Shown here one piece after another: positions 7,623-15,040 of a stretch of 15,842 bases of DNA. The notes under the pieces were generated by a model. The model saw only the letters and a list, made by a program, of their open reading frames with translations. It was not told the DNA's origin and made no database searches. The stretch is taken from the NCBI GenBank assembly GCA_045628125.1, contig JAZQPA010000148.1:1-15842 (forward strand), read 5' to 3'. Position numbers and translations under genes: made by a program. Numbering within the stretch: position 1 is the stretch's first letter; every line of letters starts with the position of its first letter. The DNA is from Minthousia sp045628125. Its GTDB lineage: Bacteria > Bacteroidota > Bacteroidia > Bacteroidales > Bacteroidaceae.

Positions 7623-9047
7623 TTACCATTTCAATGATACAGCCGAACGCGCCGGAACATGACACTGGAACTGACGGTTGCCGTCCGCAAAAGTCAGGTC
7701 CATGGCAGCGGTATTGGCATTGTTCAGTACCACAGCCAGTGTGCCGTCAGGATTCTTAAAGGCCGAATAGGTCAGTCCCTCGTGCGTATAGCCGCTGGTT
7801 CCCACACGAACAGCATCAGGCTGGATAACACTGCTCAGATGCGCTATCACATAGTAATGACTGTTGCGGGTAATCTTGGTGTAATCCATGTTGATATCCA
7901 CGGCACCGAAGCAGGTCTGGCAACCGCCAGGGCGGTTAGGTCCCTTCTCCTCATCCAGCATCAGGTTCCATACGATGACACCCTTACACCAGCGGTTCAG
8001 TGTACCGGTGCCCAGTTCCTCCATATCCTCATTCAGGTGGCGCTGCAGGTTGCGGCCGTCGTTCCAGGTACCGATACTGGTCTCAGTAAATACCAGATCC
8101 TTTCCGGGAGTAGCGTTATGAACGGCAATCAGCTCGTCCTTCTGTCCGCCATAGTTGTGGAATGCACCACCCGCCAGATACTTTTTAGTCTCCGGATCCT
8201 GGTACATCTTACCCACATAATCCTTCTGTGAATCAATGTTATCGTAATTATAGTTGTGGTCAAATGCAAAAATCTTGGTTTTCAGTCCTGCCTTTTCGAT
8301 GGTGGGGCCCAGCACTTTTACAAATGCCGCCTCTTCCTCCCAAGGCATATAGCACGATACCGAGTTACCACGGTTCAGCGGTTCATTCTGGCAGGTCACG
8401 CTGTAAATAGGAATACCCGCCTGCTGAAAGGCCTGAATCCATTTCACGAAATAAGTGGCATAATCCTGATAATGAGCCGGATTCAGTGAACCGCTGGTCC
8501 ATCCGTTCCAAGGCTCCAGGCTCTGCAGGTCCTTCACCTTCATCCATCTTGGCGGTGTCCACGGACTACCCATAATCTTCAGATTGGGATTGATGCTCAG
8601 AATCTGCTGCAGGATAGGAATAACCAGAGTGGTCTCCTCATCGGTCAGACCAAAGTTCTCAATGCCCGGCGTATCGCAGCAGGTATATTCATCCAGTGAG
8701 AAGTCGCTGGCACCGATAGAGATACGGCAGTAACTGAAACCGTAACCCGATGTGGGATTGAATGTCTCTTCCAGGAAACGCGTGCGGCTCTCGGGAGTCA
8801 TGCGCATCAGATTATAACAGGTGGAACCCGTTATGGCCACGCCAAAACCGTCCATGGTCTGGTAAGTCTCATTGGGCAGCAACTGAATGACGTTCTGTCC
8901 TTTAACCGATGAGAATGAGAGTGTTGACTCAGCCAGATCCATCTGCCTGTCGCTGGTGGTACTGATCATCCGCACATTCTGCGCCTGCAGGGCAGAGGCT
9001 ACGGCCATCAGGGTGGCCATTGTCGTGAATCGTAATGTGTGTTTCAT
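7623..9047 (-). CDS. Secreted glycoside hydrolase family 30 enzyme
   Basis: A 474-residue retaining glycosidase. The signal peptide ends near ALQA-Q (residue 22). Family GH30 is shown by MDGFGVAITGS (65-75), SPWTPPRWMK (161-170), the acid/base glutamate E222 in CQNEP and the nucleophile E322 in FTETS. A beta-sandwich remainder forms the C-terminus. Characterised GH30 enzymes include glucosylceramidases, beta-1,6-glucanases, xylanases and others. The overall look recalls the Bacteroides beta-1,6-glucanase and glucosylceramidase subfamilies, but I cannot choose between them from motifs. No SusC/SusD pair or sugar regulator is nearby, so this is not a normal polysaccharide-utilisation locus. It starts 9 bases after aat and precedes the M14 gene, so it is probably co-transcribed with them. 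The upstream AG-rich signal is weak, as is common in this phylum. Confidence 0.92.
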   Translation of the reverse strand: MKHTLRFTTMATLMAVASALQAQNVRMISTTSDRQMDLAESTLSFSSVKGQNVIQLLPNETYQTMDGFGVAITGSTCYNLMRMTPESRTRFLEETFNPTSGYGFSYCRISIGASDFSLDEYTCCDTPGIENFGLTDEETTLVIPILQQILSINPNLKIMGSPWTPPRWMKVKDLQSLEPWNGWTSGSLNPAHYQDYATYFVKWIQAFQQAGIPIYSVTCQNEPLNRGNSVSCYMPWEEEAAFVKVLGPTIEKAGLKTKIFAFDHNYNYDNIDSQKDYVGKMYQDPETKKYLAGGAFHNYGGQKDELIAVHNATPGKDLVFTETSIGTWNDGRNLQRHLNEDMEELGTGTLNRWCKGVIVWNLMLDEEKGPNRPGGCQTCFGAVDINMDYTKITRNSHYYVIAHLSSVIQPDAVRVGTSGYTHEGLTYSAFKNPDGTLAVVLNNANTAAMDLTFADGNRQFQCHVPARSAVSLKW

Positions 9048-9056
9048 CTTTACAGG

Positions 9057-9698
9057 TTATTCTATTTTGATATATTTCAAGTATTCCTCATAATCGATAT
9101 AGCGTCCGCCCATCGATTTCAGGTGAGCCGTCTCCAGTTGGCAATCGATGATGTCGCCGTCAAACGACTCCATCCATTGTGCCAGAGCGATGAGCGCCAC
9201 CTTGCTGGCACTCGGTTCCAGTGAGAACATGCTCTCGCCGATGAACGATTTACGGATAGTCACGCCGTAAAGACCGCCCACCAGTCTGTCGCCGTGCCAT
9301 ACCTCCACGCTGCGGCACAGTCCCAGACGGTGCAGCCGGGTATACGCCTCGGTCATATCCGGACCCAGCCATGCACCCTCCTGATCCTTGCGCAAATCAC
9401 CGCAATGCTTAATCACGCGGTCAAAGCACTCATTGTAACTCACCTCGTATTTACCGCTGTTCAGCAGTGTACGCATCGAGTGCGAGATGTGAATCTCACT
9501 GGGGAAAATCACAAACCGCTTCATCGGGCACCACCACTGAATCTGTCCATGCTCATAGGCATACCAGGGAAAGATGCCGTTGGCATACGCCAATAACAGG
9601 CGCTCAGGCGACAAGTCACCGCCAATGGCCAGCAGTCCGTCTTCCTCACCCAAGTGCGGATCCGGGAAAATCAGTTGCTCATTCAGTTGGAATATCAT
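9057..9698 (-). CDS. aat: Leucyl/phenylalanyl-tRNA--protein transferase
   Basis: A 213-residue cytoplasmic enzyme that moves Leu or Phe from aminoacyl-tRNA onto proteins with N-terminal Arg or Lys, marking them for ClpS/ClpAP degradation. Family motifs are present in order: FPDP near residue 11, GLLAIGGDLSPERLL (21-35), GIFPWY (41-46), WWCPMKRFV (55-63), GESMFS with E155, the ASK segment (164-166), and DCQ with D185 and Q187, the residues used in catalysis in the E. coli enzyme. Length is near normal for the family. Its ATG overlaps the clpA stop by four bases (ATGA), giving translational coupling. Lying directly behind clpS and clpA puts the tagging enzyme, adaptor and unfoldase in one transcript. 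Confidence 0.97.
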   Translation of the reverse strand: MIFQLNEQLIFPDPHLGEEDGLLAIGGDLSPERLLLAYANGIFPWYAYEHGQIQWWCPMKRFVIFPSEIHISHSMRTLLNSGKYEVSYNECFDRVIKHCGDLRKDQEGAWLGPDMTEAYTRLHRLGLCRSVEVWHGDRLVGGLYGVTIRKSFIGESMFSLEPSASKVALIALAQWMESFDGDIIDCQLETAHLKSMGGRYIDYEEYLKYIKIE

Positions 9699-11893
9699 AA
9701 GGTCAGTTCACCGTTAATCAGTTTTACTTCAGCTGTTCCGCCCTTCTTCAGTTTGCCGAACAGAATCTCATGCATCAGCAGGCGGCTCAGGTTCTGCTGC
9801 ACCACGCGGTCCATCTCACGCGCACCGTACTCCTTGCTGAAACCCTTGTCCAACAGATAGTTGCGAGCGTCGTCTGTATGTTTCAGTTCCACGTTCTTGG
9901 CTGTCAGTTTAGTCTGCAGCTGTCGCAGTTTCTTATCCAGAATCATCGATGCCATGGTGCGATCCATGTCGTTGAACACCAGCGTGCCGCTCAGGCGGTT
10001 GATGAATTCCGGCTTGAAACTCTTCTTCACCTGTTTCATCATGGCATCACCGGCAGTCACCTGACTGGCAAAACCCACCGATGCCTGGCTGGCAAACTGC
10101 GCACCCGCATTACTGGTCATGATCAGAATCACGTGGCGGAAATCCGCCTTATTACCCTTGCTGTCAGTCAGTTTGGCATAATCCATCACCTGTAGCAGAA
10201 TGTTGAACACATCCGGATGCGCCTTCTCAATCTCGTCCAGCAGCAGCACGCAGTTGGGCGATTTGCGTATGGCATCCGTCAGCAGTCCGCCATCGTCATA
10301 ACCCACATAACCCGCAGGCGATCCGATCAGTTTAGCCACGGTATGGCGTTCGGTATATTCACTCATATCAAAACGTACCAGACTGATACCCAGTTCCTTG
10401 GCCAGCACACGAGCCACCTCGGTCTTACCCACTCCGGTAGGTCCCACAAACAGCAGACTTGCCATCGGCTTCTCCTCATCCGACAGTCCCGCCTTGGCCA
10501 TCATCACCGACTCCACCAACTGATTCACAGCCTTATCCTGACCGTAAATCTGGCTCAGTATGCGTTTCTGAAGGGTTTTCAGCTCCTGGTTGTTCGCCTC
10601 TTTCAGAATATTCGCATCAATCTTACAGATACGTCCCAGCACATGCATCAGCATATCCGTAGTCACGGTATTCTTGCCGGTTTCCCACGATTGAATCTTA
10701 CAATATGTAGCCACCTCGTCCATCAGGTCAATGGCCTTATCCGGCAGGAAACGGTCGTTGATGTAGCGTGAACTCAGTCGCACCAGCTCATCCAGAATGG
10801 CTTTCTTGAACTTCACCCCATGGAATTTCTCGTAATCCTTGGCCAGATGGCGCACAATACTGATGGTCTTCTCCTCCGATGGCTCCGCTATGTCAATCTC
10901 CTGGAAGCGGCGCACCAGTCCCTTGTTCCGTGAGAAATACCGTTTGTAATCCTCATAGGTGGTGGCACCGATAAAGCGGATGGAGCCATCCTCCAGATAC
11001 GGTTTGATGATACTGCCCGCATCCATCGATCCCTCGCCGCCATCGGTAATGGCCAGCGTGTGGATATCATCAAAGAACAGGATCACGTTACCCTCATTCT
11101 TGGCCCCTTCCAGAATGCTTTTCAGGCGGCGCTCCAAATCACCACGGAACTGCGCCGAGGCCATGATGGTAGCCATATCCACCTCATACAGGTTGCATCC
11201 CACCAGATCACCCACCTTCTTCTCGTTCAGCAGGTAGAAACACAAAGCCTTGATAATGACCGTCTTTCCCACGCCCGGTTCACCCAGCAGCAGCGGGTTA
11301 TTCTTCTTTTTACGGTTCAGTACCTGAACGATACGGTCTATCTCCTCATCGCGCTCATACACCTCATACTGGCCCGACTTACTCAGGTCGGACACCAGCT
11401 GATGCCAGGCATCCTCCTCCTCGCCCTCCTGATCAGGATCCAGGTCGCTGTTCTCGAAAAAGGCATACGAGGTAATCAGGTTCGGCATAAACTCACGGTT
11501 CTTATCGTTGGCGAAATGCGTTTTCAGAATATCCGAAGCCAGGGAATGTTCCAGTTGCATCATGCTGGTAATCAGATGCGGACATTCCATCTTGGCCACT
11601 TGCGCATTATGCATCATACTCTCCGCCATGGCAAAAACCTGCTGAAGCTGGAGGGATGGCGACGGATTCGCGTCCATACCCTCAGGAATCACTTCCTGCG
11701 CATCGATATGCATGGCCAGCTCACGCAGAAACGGCTCAGTGTTTTGTCCTATGGTCTTAGCCGCCTCTACAAAAGGCACCTGCTGCATAATGGCGTACAG
11801 AATATGCTCAGGCGTTACAAATTCCTGTCTCAGGTTGGTTGCCAGATCAAAAGCCTGACCGAAAGCGGTTACTACAAATCTGCTCTGATCCAT
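9695..11893 (-). CDS. clpA: ATP-dependent Clp protease ATP-binding subunit ClpA
   Basis: A 732-residue AAA+ unfoldase that feeds substrates to ClpP. The double Clp N-domain spans about 1-145. D1 carries Walker A GEPGVGKT (204-211), Walker B FFDDIH (D275, D276) and an arginine finger at R328/R329. D2 carries Walker A GPTGVGKT (484-491), Walker B LLDEIEKAHP (D553, E554) and a ClpP-docking loop VGF (606-608) in the expected place. The C-terminal D2 small domain ends at LINGELTL. No M-domain-like coiled coil is present, so this is ClpA rather than ClpB or ClpC. Oddity: the D1 Walker B has Asp-Asp where E. coli ClpA has Asp-Glu, and the segment after it (AITDGGEGSMDAG) differs from the usual one. 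clpS lies two bases upstream. ClpP is not in the window. Confidence 0.95.
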   Translation of the reverse strand: MDQSRFVVTAFGQAFDLATNLRQEFVTPEHILYAIMQQVPFVEAAKTIGQNTEPFLRELAMHIDAQEVIPEGMDANPSPSLQLQQVFAMAESMMHNAQVAKMECPHLITSMMQLEHSLASDILKTHFANDKNREFMPNLITSYAFFENSDLDPDQEGEEEDAWHQLVSDLSKSGQYEVYERDEEIDRIVQVLNRKKKNNPLLLGEPGVGKTVIIKALCFYLLNEKKVGDLVGCNLYEVDMATIMASAQFRGDLERRLKSILEGAKNEGNVILFFDDIHTLAITDGGEGSMDAGSIIKPYLEDGSIRFIGATTYEDYKRYFSRNKGLVRRFQEIDIAEPSEEKTISIVRHLAKDYEKFHGVKFKKAILDELVRLSSRYINDRFLPDKAIDLMDEVATYCKIQSWETGKNTVTTDMLMHVLGRICKIDANILKEANNQELKTLQKRILSQIYGQDKAVNQLVESVMMAKAGLSDEEKPMASLLFVGPTGVGKTEVARVLAKELGISLVRFDMSEYTERHTVAKLIGSPAGYVGYDDGGLLTDAIRKSPNCVLLLDEIEKAHPDVFNILLQVMDYAKLTDSKGNKADFRHVILIMTSNAGAQFASQASVGFASQVTAGDAMMKQVKKSFKPEFINRLSGTLVFNDMDRTMASMILDKKLRQLQTKLTAKNVELKHTDDARNYLLDKGFSKEYGAREMDRVVQQNLSRLLMHEILFGKLKKGGTAEVKLINGELTL

Positions 11894-11895
11894 AA

Positions 11896-12198
11896 TTATT
11901 CGGGAGTAACGGTTAAACGTAACGGAAAATTCTCTTCACGGGCCATGCGTGTGGCCTTCTCCACTTTCGAGTGAGCGATATCGTAGGAATAGATACCGGC
12001 TATCGCCTGCCCGCTCTTGTGGACTTTCAGCATCAGCTCCTCCGCCTCTTGCTGCGTCTTGAAAAATACAGTTTTCAGAATCATCACCACAAAATCCATC
12101 GTGGTGAAATCATCGTTGAATATGATAACTTTAAACCGCTCAGGTTCCTTAACCCGGTTGCGGCTCTGTTTTTTTGCTCCAGTGCTTACTTGCTCCAT
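11896..12198 (-). CDS. clpS: ClpS adaptor for the N-degron pathway
   Basis: A 100-residue cytoplasmic adaptor that binds proteins with bulky N-terminal residues and hands them to ClpA. The binding pocket is intact by comparison with E. coli ClpS: N28-D29-D30 (E. coli N34-D35-D36), T32, the gatekeeper M34 (M40) and H60 in KVHKSG (H66). A flexible Lys/Arg-rich N-terminal tail of about 20 residues is present, as needed for ClpA regulation. The ATG at 12198 is the natural start and lies about 36 bases below the predicted transcription start. First gene of the five-gene - strand run; its stop is two bases before the clpA start. Confidence 0.96.
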   Translation of the reverse strand: MEQVSTGAKKQSRNRVKEPERFKVIIFNDDFTTMDFVVMILKTVFFKTQQEAEELMLKVHKSGQAIAGIYSYDIAHSKVEKATRMAREENFPLRLTVTPE

Positions 12199-12240
12199 TC
12201 AAAAATCATTAATGTCAGAAGTAATTTTTTCTAACATGTG

Positions 12241-12248
12241 CAAAGATA
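12241..12248 (-). promoter_or_regulatory. Predicted -7 element of the clpS operon promoter
   Basis: On the - strand this reads TATCTTTG, a perfect match to the Bacteroidota -7 box TAnnTTTG, followed by CA. It lies 43 bases above the clpS ATG, giving an estimated 5' leader of about 36 bases. I see no TTTG -33 box at the expected spacing, so the match rests on the -7 element alone. Confidence 0.6.
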
Positions 12249-12268
12249 CGAATTATCTACCCCATTTC

Positions 12269-12299
12269 TTTGTTATATCCCCATTATTTCCGACATTTG
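12269..12299 (+). promoter_or_regulatory. Predicted promoter of the DUF4359-like gene
   Basis: TTTG at 12269-12272, a 19-base spacer, then GACATTTG at 12292-12299. This fits the Bacteroidota pattern TTTG-N19-21-TAnnTTTG with one mismatch in the -7 box. Transcription would start near 12306, leaving a leader of about 20 bases before the ATG at 12328. It faces away from the clpS promoter, about 44 bases distant. Confidence 0.5.
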
Positions 12300-12327
12300 C
12301 ATAAAATAAACCAAATTAAGATAAGAA

Positions 12328-12714
12328 ATGAAGAAAATTGTATTAGTATTGGTAGTTTTACTGATCGGTGCAGGTGCCGCATTGACATGCCCGGATAAGG
12401 CAGCACATAAGTCAGCCCTGATGGCCGCAGCAAACACCTATGTTGATGACAAGGTAGACAGTAAGGTAGGCACCACAGGTATTGCCGGTGCTATCGGACA
12501 GGGTTTGAAAGCCGTTAAGAAAGCAGTGGGAGCTCCAGCAGCCAGCTTATTGCTGGATAAGTATCTGGAAGTGGACAGTTACGGTGTACTGACTGTAGGT
12601 AAGATCGTTAAGAAGAGCGAATCAAAAACCGTCTCACTGGGTGTTTTCGGACACGTATTCACCCCATCCTCAGAGATGATTGATAAAGCATTAAATGAAA
12701 AGAGCGATAAGTAA
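12328..12714 (+). CDS. Small membrane-anchored or exported protein, DUF4359-like
   Basis: A 128-residue protein with a strong hydrophobic N-terminus (residues 4-18, KIVLVLVVLLIGAGAAL), either an uncleaved anchor or a signal peptide. It is followed by TCPDKAAHKSAL and an Ala/Gly/Lys-rich middle. The C-terminal stretch, DSYGVLTVGKI then VSLGVFGHVFTP, resembles what I recall of DUF4359 proteins in Bacteroides. The function of that family is unknown. Residue 20 is a lone Cys (LTCP) but the preceding residues do not make a convincing lipobox. It is a single-gene unit with its own predicted promoter, read away from clpS, and its stop lies within a bidirectional terminator. The gene is well supported; the family name is moderately sure. 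Confidence 0.75.
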   Translation: MKKIVLVLVVLLIGAGAALTCPDKAAHKSALMAAANTYVDDKVDSKVGTTGIAGAIGQGLKAVKKAVGAPAASLLLDKYLEVDSYGVLTVGKIVKKSESKTVSLGVFGHVFTPSSEMIDKALNEKSDK

Positions 12715-12737
12715 TTATCGCTCTTTCTTTTTTATTT
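12701..12737. terminator. Bidirectional intrinsic terminator between convergent genes
   Basis: AGAGCGATAA (12701-12710) pairs perfectly with TTATCGCTCT (12715-12724) around the loop GTAA, a 10-bp stem. On + it is followed by TTCTTTTTTATTT, and on - by TTTTCATTT, so it can stop the 12328 gene and the operon ending at 12736. The TAA stop of the + gene lies in the loop and the last codons form the left arm. Confidence 0.88.
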
Positions 12738-13605
12738 AGTATACGCAGACGGCTATCTCCGCTCCATTATCCCAGGCGTTCTTAATCAGATCGCCGTTCC
12801 GGGTTACCTTACAGATGCTGATGTCATCGCCCTGAACGTCCAGAACCTGTCCGCTTCCTATATACTGTCGGGCTATGCGTCCGGCAATCCGTTTTACGGT
12901 ATACACATCCACCGTTGAATTTCTGAACAGGCGGTCCTGACTGCCCAGGTCGATATAGAACTCCTTCAGTTTCTGCTTCTTGCCTTTCTCAAAACCCTTC
13001 TCCAGCATGTGTCCGCGCAGCGGATAAGCGCGTCGCAGTGCACTGGCGGCATCCACCCACAGGTTATTCAGCGCCGCATCGCGCAGGGCAGCCATAGTGT
13101 GGAACACACTCAGCCACGCAGCACCCACCACCTGCTTGTTCACCACCACCTGCTTGGTCTTAGGGTTGGTCAGTGTGATGTAAGCCACAATACGTGCCTC
13201 CTTATCCATCACCTTGTCATTCAGTCGCTCGGTGACATTACAGAAGATGACTTTACCGGTCAGCTGCAGGCAACCCTTTTCCAGGTTCTCTGCCGATGGC
13301 TCACCCGAGAAGATCTGGAAACGGTTCACATCTCTCAGACAGCCCACCAGTGCCTCCATGGCACCCGATACCATCGATTCGTCCTCCACGCTCACCTCGC
13401 TGTTCAGCAAACCGGTGATGACATTAGCGGTTTTCTGTCCCTTGGTCAGGGGCTCGTAGATGAAATCACCCACATAAACCGGAACTACAGGGTTCTCGTA
13501 AACCAGCAACTGCTCCTGTGGGGCATCCACTTCCTTGGGCAGATCCTGTGCCATGACAGGCAGAACGGCCAGAGCGGCCAATAAGGTAATCAGAATTTTC
13601 TTCAT
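12736..13605 (-). CDS. Exported protein of unknown function, paralog of its upstream neighbour
   Basis: A 289-residue protein with a signal peptide ending near VMA-Q (residues 19-20) and no lipobox, so probably periplasmic. It is related over its whole length to the 268-residue product at 13624-14430: VGDFIY against VAEFEY near the N-terminus, DESM against DKSM, LEKGFEKGKK against LQKGVEQKNG, FYIDLG against CYVDMG, and ICKVTRNGDLI against AWKITDGSNDI near the end. The layout (an N-terminal alpha/beta half with variable inserts, and a C-terminal small beta domain ending in a G-x-x-I-x-V strand) loosely recalls CsgG/LpoB/FlgT-type envelope proteins; that comparison is inference. Last gene of a four-gene - strand operon, 18 bases after its paralog, and followed by a terminator. 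Confidence 0.85.
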   Translation of the reverse strand: MKKILITLLAALAVLPVMAQDLPKEVDAPQEQLLVYENPVVPVYVGDFIYEPLTKGQKTANVITGLLNSEVSVEDESMVSGAMEALVGCLRDVNRFQIFSGEPSAENLEKGCLQLTGKVIFCNVTERLNDKVMDKEARIVAYITLTNPKTKQVVVNKQVVGAAWLSVFHTMAALRDAALNNLWVDAASALRRAYPLRGHMLEKGFEKGKKQKLKEFYIDLGSQDRLFRNSTVDVYTVKRIAGRIARQYIGSGQVLDVQGDDISICKVTRNGDLIKNAWDNGAEIAVCVY

Positions 13606-13623
13606 TGTATGTTGAGAGGTGTT

Positions 13624-14430
13624 TTACATGTCCTTAATCTTCTTAGGCTGCGAGGTAACAATCAGTGTCTCGCCTTTCTCCAGCGCTTTGGCAATATCGT
13701 TTGAACCGTCGGTAATCTTCCAGGCACTCATCTCATCGCCCATCGATTCCTTCAGCTTCAGCTCACCGATGTACTTGCCATTCTTCAGCACATACGCGCG
13801 CATTTCGCGAATCAGTCCGTGACCGTCACCCATGTCCACATAGCACTGGTTGTCCTTAATCTTACCGTTCTTCTGCTCCACGCCCTTTTGCAGCACGGTG
13901 CCTTGGATAGGTAGCGCCTCCAGAATGAAATGGCTGATGGCCTTTCTCAGGTGGCTGGCAGCATATACACGGTGCTCATCAGTAGACACATGAGAGGATT
14001 CCACGGTTACCGAGTACGATTTCAACAGCTTATGAGCCACCAGCTTGTTGGTGCGCTTGTCAATGATCTCACACTGAGCCTGAACCGATACGGCCTCCTG
14101 ATGGCCATTGGTCTTCTCCAGATTTATAAACAAACCACGCAACAGGTAATCGGCATCACCGGTAGTGCTGATGCTGATCCAGGGCAGATCACTCACACCC
14201 TGTACTACCGCTTCCTGCATCTGGGGCTGCATGGACTTATCCTGAACACTCAGACTGCTGTTACCGTTCGAGGTAGGTACAGCAGTCAGAAAGCCCAATG
14301 CCTGTCTCATGACACTTGGCTTCTTATACTCGAACTCAGCCACTTCCATACTGATGTTCTGAGGCAGAGTCTGCGCATAAACACCCGTGCACAGCACACA
14401 CAGGAGTAATGCGGATAACCATCTTTTCAT
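13624..14430 (-). CDS. Exported protein of unknown function, tandem paralog
   Basis: A 268-residue protein with a signal peptide ending near VYA-Q (residues 19-20). It shares the same order of blocks as the next gene (VAEFEY 30-35; DKSM 64-67; EIIDKRTNKLVAHK about 121-134; LQKG 180-183; CYVDMGDGHGLI 196-207; AWKITDG 236-242). The residues following the shared CYVDMG block suggest a small C-terminal beta domain. It carries a more basic tail (QPKKIKDM) that its paralog lacks. No catalytic motif is visible. It lies 15 bases after the lipoprotein gene and 18 bases before its paralog. The pair may form a hetero-complex at the envelope with the lipoprotein; this is inferred only from tandem duplication and operon context. 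Confidence 0.85.
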   Translation of the reverse strand: MKRWLSALLLCVLCTGVYAQTLPQNISMEVAEFEYKKPSVMRQALGFLTAVPTSNGNSSLSVQDKSMQPQMQEAVVQGVSDLPWISISTTGDADYLLRGLFINLEKTNGHQEAVSVQAQCEIIDKRTNKLVAHKLLKSYSVTVESSHVSTDEHRVYAASHLRKAISHFILEALPIQGTVLQKGVEQKNGKIKDNQCYVDMGDGHGLIREMRAYVLKNGKYIGELKLKESMGDEMSAWKITDGSNDIAKALEKGETLIVTSQPKKIKDM

Positions 14431-14445
14431 GTTCTATTTATATAA

Positions 14446-15006
14446 TTATTTCTTAACGAATTCTGCGCGGTCGCCCTTCTTTACGAATTCACCGGCAAAG
14501 GTCACATTCACGTATTTCTCCACCTGCTCAAAGAACGCGTCCACATCGTCCGGTCTTACGCCCATTCTATCAATCACCTGACTGCTGATGCTACTACCTA
14601 ATATAATCACATCATTGTTCGCATTCAGAAAGGCAGGAATGAATGCAGGAGTGGAAACTGACAGGTCAAATTTAGGCTTGCTGGTCTTGATCTCCTCGTA
14701 GTCAGCCTTCTTGGTTACCTGGAAGACCACCTTAATCTCAACGGGCAACTTATCGCTTCTGTCGTCAATCAGTATCTCACCTTTGGCATTAGGGGTAATG
14801 GTCTTGGTGGTACCGTCCATGCCGGTATAGATAGCCTTAACATCCGCAAATTTCAGGAAATCGCCACCAAACAGCGATGTAGCGGCAAATAAGGTATTCT
14901 TGTACTTATACAGGTCCTCGAATGGATCATCCGTGGAACTGCTGCATGCGGTGAACAGCATGGTAAAGGCCAGCATCACGCCAACGATAGATAAAAACTT
15001 CTTCAT
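14446..15006 (-). CDS. Lipoprotein of unknown function
   Basis: A 186-residue protein with a clear lipobox, LFTAC, making C21 the lipidated residue after signal peptidase II cleavage. The mature N-terminus, CSSSTDDPFED, is acidic just after the Cys, a pattern that in Bacteroidota lipoproteins can direct surface display; that is inference. The rest looks like a mostly beta domain with a possible Ig-like strand pattern (VKAIYTGMDGTTKTITP, EIKVVFQVTKK) and an acidic helix near the C-terminus (PDDVDAFFEQVEKYV). No family recognised. Second gene of the operon, 34 bases after the DUF2007 gene and 15 bases before the paralog pair. Confidence 0.85.
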   Translation of the reverse strand: MKKFLSIVGVMLAFTMLFTACSSSTDDPFEDLYKYKNTLFAATSLFGGDFLKFADVKAIYTGMDGTTKTITPNAKGEILIDDRSDKLPVEIKVVFQVTKKADYEEIKTSKPKFDLSVSTPAFIPAFLNANNDVIILGSSISSQVIDRMGVRPDDVDAFFEQVEKYVNVTFAGEFVKKGDRAEFVKK

Positions 15007-15013
15007 AATAAGT

Positions 15014-15032
15014 ATTTTAATTGGATTTTAAT
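15014..15032. repeat. Two direct copies of ATTTTAAT, 11 bases apart
   Basis: ATTTTAAT occurs at 15014-15021 and 15025-15032, one helical turn apart, in the 34-base gap between the DUF2007 gene and the lipoprotein gene. It could be a binding site or simply AT-rich spacer; nothing else supports an operator. Confidence 0.3.
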
Positions 15033-15040
15033 CGTATATG

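Noticed and set aside
7623..9047. GH30 gene as part of a polysaccharide-utilisation locus
   Set aside because: No SusC/SusD pair, hybrid two-component system or other glycosidase lies in the window.
11060..11974. A 304-codon open frame on + opposite clpA and clpS
   Set aside because: The - strand encodes clearly recognisable ClpA and ClpS over this span; the + frame has no recognisable domain and is a shadow of codon bias.
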